DNA of 64,000 nt, from positions 434,001-498,000 of the forward strand of contig NZ_JAFFSX010000001.1 of assembly GCF_017948485.1 (NCBI RefSeq), read 5' to 3'. The stretch comes from Streptomyces sp. GESEQ-35 (GTDB lineage Bacteria; Actinomycetota; Actinomycetes; Streptomycetales; Streptomycetaceae). The position numbers and the translations under genes were made by a program. How positions within the stretch are numbered: the first letter of the stretch is position 1; each line of letters opens with the position of its first letter. This document shows, piece by piece, positions 58,949 to 64,000 of this stretch. Under the pieces are notes generated by a model. It searched no databases, was not told where the DNA came from, and worked only from the letters and a program-made list of their open reading frames with translations.

Positions 58949-60105
58949 ACGGCGGCCACAGCGTCCGCGATGATCTCGGCCGTCCGGTGCATGTCCTGCT
59001 CGGTGGCGAGCAGCACGCGGTGGTGCAGCCAGACGCAGTCCTCGCTGATGGCCTCCGTGTGGGGGCAGCGCTCGGCGATCTGGTCCGGGGTCTCGTCGGG
59101 GGCGCCCATCTCCCAGAAGGCGTCGGTGCGGTAGATCGCGCGGAAGCCCGCGAACGCCGGTATGCCGGCCGCCACGAGCCTGTCGACCAGGGCGTTGCGG
59201 CCCGCCTCCCCGATGCCGGGCACGCGGAACATCGCCATGTAGTGCGAGGGGAAGTCGGTGCGCTCGTCACCGCGCTGCGGGACGATGCCGTCGATCGCGT
59301 CGAGCAGTGGGGACAGCACGGCCCAGCACTGCTGACGGGTCGTTATCTGCTGTTCCAGACGGCCGAGTTGGGCCCGCAGGACCGCCGCCGAGAACTCGTT
59401 GAGCCGCAGGTTGGAGCCGGCGATCTGGTGCATGTAGCGGCGGTCCGTGCGGGGTCGACCGCAGCTGTGCCGCAGAAACGCCGTCTCGTAGATCTCCGTG
59501 TCCGGGAACAGGACGGCACCGCCCTCGCCCGCGGTCATCAGCTTGCCGTTCTGGAAGCTGAACGCGGCGACCGAGCCGAGCTCGCCGACGCGCTTTCCCT
59601 GCCAGCGGGCGGCGTGCGCGTGCGCGGCGTCCTGGAGCAGGGGGACGCCCGTGTCGGCGGAGAGCTTGCCCAGTGCGTCCATGTCGGCCAGGAAGCCCGC
59701 CATGTGCACGGGCATGATGACCCGGGTGCGCGGCGTCACGGCGGCCGCGGCCGCCGCCACGTCGATGCTGTACGTGTGCGGGTCGACGTCCACCGGGACC
59801 GCGACCGCGCCGAGCCGCTGCGCCGCCTGCGACGAGGAGATGAAGGTGAAGGCCGGGACGATGACTTCGGAGCCCGGGCCGACTCCCATGCACTGTAGGG
59901 CGAGTTCCAGCGCGTGGGTGCCGTTGGTGACGGCGAGAGCGTGGGGAGCACCATGGAATTCGGCGAACTCCCGCTCGAAGGTGTCGACTTCGTTTCCGCC
60001 CATTCGCCACCACTGGCCCTGCTCAAGTGCGCGGATGAGACCTTCCCGCTCGTTTGCGTCGTACTGCGGCCACTGGGGGAATTCCGGCGCCTGTCGCACG
60101 TTCAT
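58945..60105 (-). CDS. rifK: 3-amino-5-hydroxybenzoate (AHBA) synthase (RifK-like)
   Basis: A 386-aa PLP-dependent enzyme of the DegT/DnrJ/EryC1 fold. The N-terminus (PEFPQWPQYDANEREGLIRALEQGQWWRMGGNEV) and AFSFQNGKLMTAGEGGAV, with the PLP lysine, fit AHBA synthases rather than generic sugar aminotransferases. It makes AHBA from aminodehydroshikimate and also acts in kanosamine formation. ATG 60105 follows TTGGAG. It begins the four-gene unit ending at 56199, with a 118-bp promoter gap upstream. Confidence 0.94.
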   Translation of the reverse strand: MNVRQAPEFPQWPQYDANEREGLIRALEQGQWWRMGGNEVDTFEREFAEFHGAPHALAVTNGTHALELALQCMGVGPGSEVIVPAFTFISSSQAAQRLGAVAVPVDVDPHTYSIDVAAAAAAVTPRTRVIMPVHMAGFLADMDALGKLSADTGVPLLQDAAHAHAARWQGKRVGELGSVAAFSFQNGKLMTAGEGGAVLFPDTEIYETAFLRHSCGRPRTDRRYMHQIAGSNLRLNEFSAAVLRAQLGRLEQQITTRQQCWAVLSPLLDAIDGIVPQRGDERTDFPSHYMAMFRVPGIGEAGRNALVDRLVAAGIPAFAGFRAIYRTDAFWEMGAPDETPDQIAERCPHTEAISEDCVWLHHRVLLATEQDMHRTAEIIADAVAAV

Positions 60106-60155
60106 GATTCTCCAAGAAATGGGAAGTGACTCGATGCAAGGCACAGAACAGCTCA

Positions 60156-60184
60156 ACAACAGGTCCAAACTAAGTCCCTGTCAA
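60156..60184 (-). promoter_or_regulatory. Candidate promoter of the AHBA synthase operon
   Basis: A perfect -35 box TTGACA (60179-60184, minus strand) is followed after 17 nt by a weak -10 match, TGTTGT (60156-60161). It is the only sizeable non-coding gap in the AHBA block. Confidence 0.4.
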
Positions 60185-60223
60185 TGCTGTCGCATCCCTT
60201 GATCCGGTAGTGAGCAGCGTTGT

Positions 60224-63377
<3,154 letters not shown>

Positions 63378-63384
63378 GACGTCT

Positions 63385-64000
63385 CTACCGGCCCGCCGTC
63401 ACCTTGCGGACACGTGACTCGGACCGCTCCTTGCGGTCGAGCTCGTCCAGGTGGGGGTAGGACGGGCAGCCGTAGACCCGCTGGAACGGCTCGAACGTGT
63501 CCCACTCCTTGCGCCGGCGCATCTCCTGGGCGACCGAGTTGTGCTCGCTCCAGAAGTCGCCCCCGATCAGCCGGATGAGGTACCTCTCCAGGGTGTCCCG
63601 GTCGGTGGAGCGGGCGGCGTCGGCGGCCATGGCGACCAGTTCGCCGTCGTAGTAGGCGTGGATGAGCCGGATGTAGGTGTCGTAGCCGGTCTTGAAGTAG
63701 TTGGCGTACCGCTGGATCAGGCGCTCCTCCGCCGACGGGTCGGCGAGTGCTTCGCCGAGCGTCTCGGCCGCGCGGACGGCGGTGGCCGTCGCCACCAGGA
63801 CCCCGCCGGAGAACATGGGGTCGCCGAAGCAGCCGGCGTCCCCGACCATGAGCCAGCCCGGCCCGGTGACCGTGTCCGCGTGGTAGCAGTAGTCGGTCTC
63901 GATCCTGAGGTCCATGGAGGGCTGTGTCCCGGTCAGCCGCGCGGTGATCCGCGGGATCCGCGCCACGTGCTCCTCGAACACCTTCTGCGGTGTCGACGCG
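63385..64000 (-). CDS. Flavin-dependent halogenase-like protein (N-terminus beyond window)
   Basis: About 205 C-terminal residues are visible. GPGWLMVGDAGCFGDPMFSGGVLVA matches the flavin-dependent halogenase signature (GDAACFVDPxFSSG), followed by a helical C-terminal half with YFKTGYDTYIRLIHAYYDGEL. The frame is open to 64000, so the FAD and catalytic-lysine parts lie outside. Halogenases of this kind chlorinate aromatic rings in ansamycins such as ansamitocin and naphthomycin. A related FAD monooxygenase cannot be excluded. Confidence 0.78.
   Translation of the reverse strand, partial: ASTPQKVFEEHVARIPRITARLTGTQPSMDLRIETDYCYHADTVTGPGWLMVGDAGCFGDPMFSGGVLVATATAVRAAETLGEALADPSAEERLIQRYANYFKTGYDTYIRLIHAYYDGELVAMAADAARSTDRDTLERYLIRLIGGDFWSEHNSVAQEMRRRKEWDTFEPFQRVYGCPSYPHLDELDRKERSESRVRKVTAGR

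Overview
The window is high-GC actinomycete DNA, almost certainly Streptomyces. The evidence is very strong GC bias at third codon positions, many GTG starts, 4-nt ATGA/GTGA gene overlaps, and families typical of the genus: a LAL-type LuxR regulator, an XRE/DUF5753 + DUF397 pair, an anti-sigma-like ATPase, a DUF574 methyltransferase and an F420/LLM oxidoreductase. I found no rRNA, tRNA, CRISPR array, transposase or phage gene.

Layout. (1) 1-10.5 kb is an oxidative catabolic locus. It holds an aldo/keto reductase, a large LAL regulator, a small conserved protein coupled to an HSL-type hydrolase, a fused [2Fe-2S]/molybdopterin dehydrogenase, a CDGSH protein, a GMC oxidoreductase and an amidohydrolase. 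Palindromic TCACCGG...GGTGA sites precede the regulator and both downstream transcription units. (2) 10.5-22.4 kb is mixed accessory DNA: a DUF475/TerC membrane protein, an XRE regulator with a tautomerase, an SDR, a secreted GH88 hydrolase, an SRPBCC + LLM pair, DUF1963, DUF1062, an HxlR regulator, a cold-shock gene and a class II aaRS-like protein. Several gene relics lie among them. (3) 22.4-30.5 kb is a sugar locus: a fucose/arabinose-isomerase-like enzyme with an MFS transporter, a divergent 1311-aa GH106-type glycosidase, a LacI regulator and LacI-type operators. (4) 30.5-47.7 kb holds an ArsR-type regulator with a nested palindromic operator, a secreted sugar dehydrogenase, a WhiJ-like module (ATPase, XRE/DUF5753, DUF397, with a TPR regulator between them), a thymidylate-kinase-like protein, a methyltransferase, LysR, SDR, DUF899 and VOC proteins, a second cold-shock gene, a HEAT-repeat protein and a secreted hydrolase.

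(5) About 48-64 kb is the edge of an ansamycin-type biosynthetic cluster. On the minus strand a near-continuous set encodes the 3-amino-5-hydroxybenzoic acid (AHBA) starter pathway: aminoDHQ synthase, aminoDAHP synthase, aminoquinate dehydrogenase, AHBA synthase, RifL-type oxidoreductase, RifM-type phosphatase and RifN-type kanosamine kinase. These are preceded by a partial flavin-dependent halogenase. An AroQ-type dehydratase (RifJ role), a LuxR regulator, a phosphopantetheinyl transferase, a type II thioesterase, an ion antiporter, a 3Fe-4S ferredoxin and a Rif-Orf19-like FAD monooxygenase lie nearby. No PKS module is visible, so the megasynthase should lie beyond position 64000. The AHBA genes, the ring hydroxylase and the halogenase together suggest a chlorinated, possibly naphthalenic, ansamycin (inference).

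A 402-bp segment carrying the whole cold-shock gene with its leader and terminator occurs twice (20715-21116 and 43629-44030, two mismatches). The second copy supplies the stop codon of the neighbouring HEAT-repeat gene.
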